NCBI GenBank assembly: GCA_938041705.1
Contig: CALISP010000145.1
Coordinates: forward strand, 1-6,821
Origin: an uncultured Cocleimonas sp.
Lineage (GTDB): Bacteria > Pseudomonadota > Gammaproteobacteria > Thiotrichales > Thiotrichaceae
Direction: 5' to 3'
DNA length: 6,821 nucleotides
The position numbers were made by a program, and so were the translations under genes. A model generated the notes under the pieces. The model did not search any database. It was not told the origin of the DNA and was given only the letters and a program-made list of their open reading frames with translations. Below, one piece after another: positions 6,768 to 6,821 of this stretch (the first letter of the stretch is position 1; the number at the start of each line of letters is the position of its first letter).

Positions 6768-6821
6768 ATGAATATCCTAAGATTAAATAGTAGTGATGCG
6801 GACTTTTGGAACAAGCTAGAT
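6768..6821 (+). CDS. hisD: Histidinol dehydrogenase (HisD), N-terminal fragment cut by window edge
   Basis: An open frame starting at ATG 6768 runs to the window edge (18 codons). Its product, MNILRLNSSDADFWNKLD, resembles the N terminus of gammaproteobacterial HisD proteins, which often begin with an I-x-R-L-N/D-x-x-D-x-D-F pattern. HisD carries out the last two steps of histidine synthesis, oxidising histidinol to histidine with NAD. Position supports the call: hisD normally follows murA-hisG in this gene order. There is no strong ribosome site (TTGGTAATAA lies upstream), and an intrinsic terminator ends 16 nt before the ATG. With so few residues the call relies partly on context. Confidence 0.75.
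   Translation, partial: MNILRLNSSDADFWNKLD

Overview
This window is an AT-rich stretch of chromosome, most likely from a gammaproteobacterium. The order mlaF-mlaE-mlaD-mlaC-mlaB-murA-hisG-(...)-hisD is the familiar proteobacterial arrangement. The proteins also resemble E. coli or Pseudomonas forms in length and motifs: a 269-aa MlaF, a 419-aa MurA and a short 211-aa HisG. The low GC and loose intergenic spacing suggest a marine or symbiotic lineage, but the species cannot be named from the sequence alone. All genes lie on the + strand and look intact, apart from hisD, which the right edge cuts.

Layout: (1) 75-3356 is a complete mlaFEDCB set for the Mla phospholipid transport system. It comprises the ATPase, permease, MCE substrate-binding protein, periplasmic carrier and cytoplasmic STAS subunit. 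mlaF and mlaE overlap by 4 bp, whereas mlaE-mlaD and mlaD-mlaC are separated by 98 and 135 nt of AT-rich DNA. (2) 3357-3536 is a 180-nt non-coding gap with two small hairpins, at the place where E. coli carries the bolA-family gene ibaG. (3) 3537-4796 is murA, the first committed step of peptidoglycan synthesis. (4) 4883-5518 is short-form hisG, the first step of histidine synthesis, which needs a HisZ partner encoded elsewhere. (5) 5586-6662 is a class I DAHP synthase, the first step of the shikimate pathway. It is followed by a strong intrinsic terminator at 6721-6751. (6) 6768-6821 holds the first 18 codons of hisD.

Together the genes cover envelope upkeep (outer-membrane lipid asymmetry and peptidoglycan) followed by entry steps of two amino-acid pathways. 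Most of the window is ordinary housekeeping DNA, and I see no mobile element, CRISPR array, tRNA, rRNA or obviously new system. The least ordinary points are the DAHP synthase gene with its own terminator between hisG and hisD, the terminator placed just before the hisD start codon, the absence of ibaG between mlaB and murA, and the structured gap between mlaD and mlaC.
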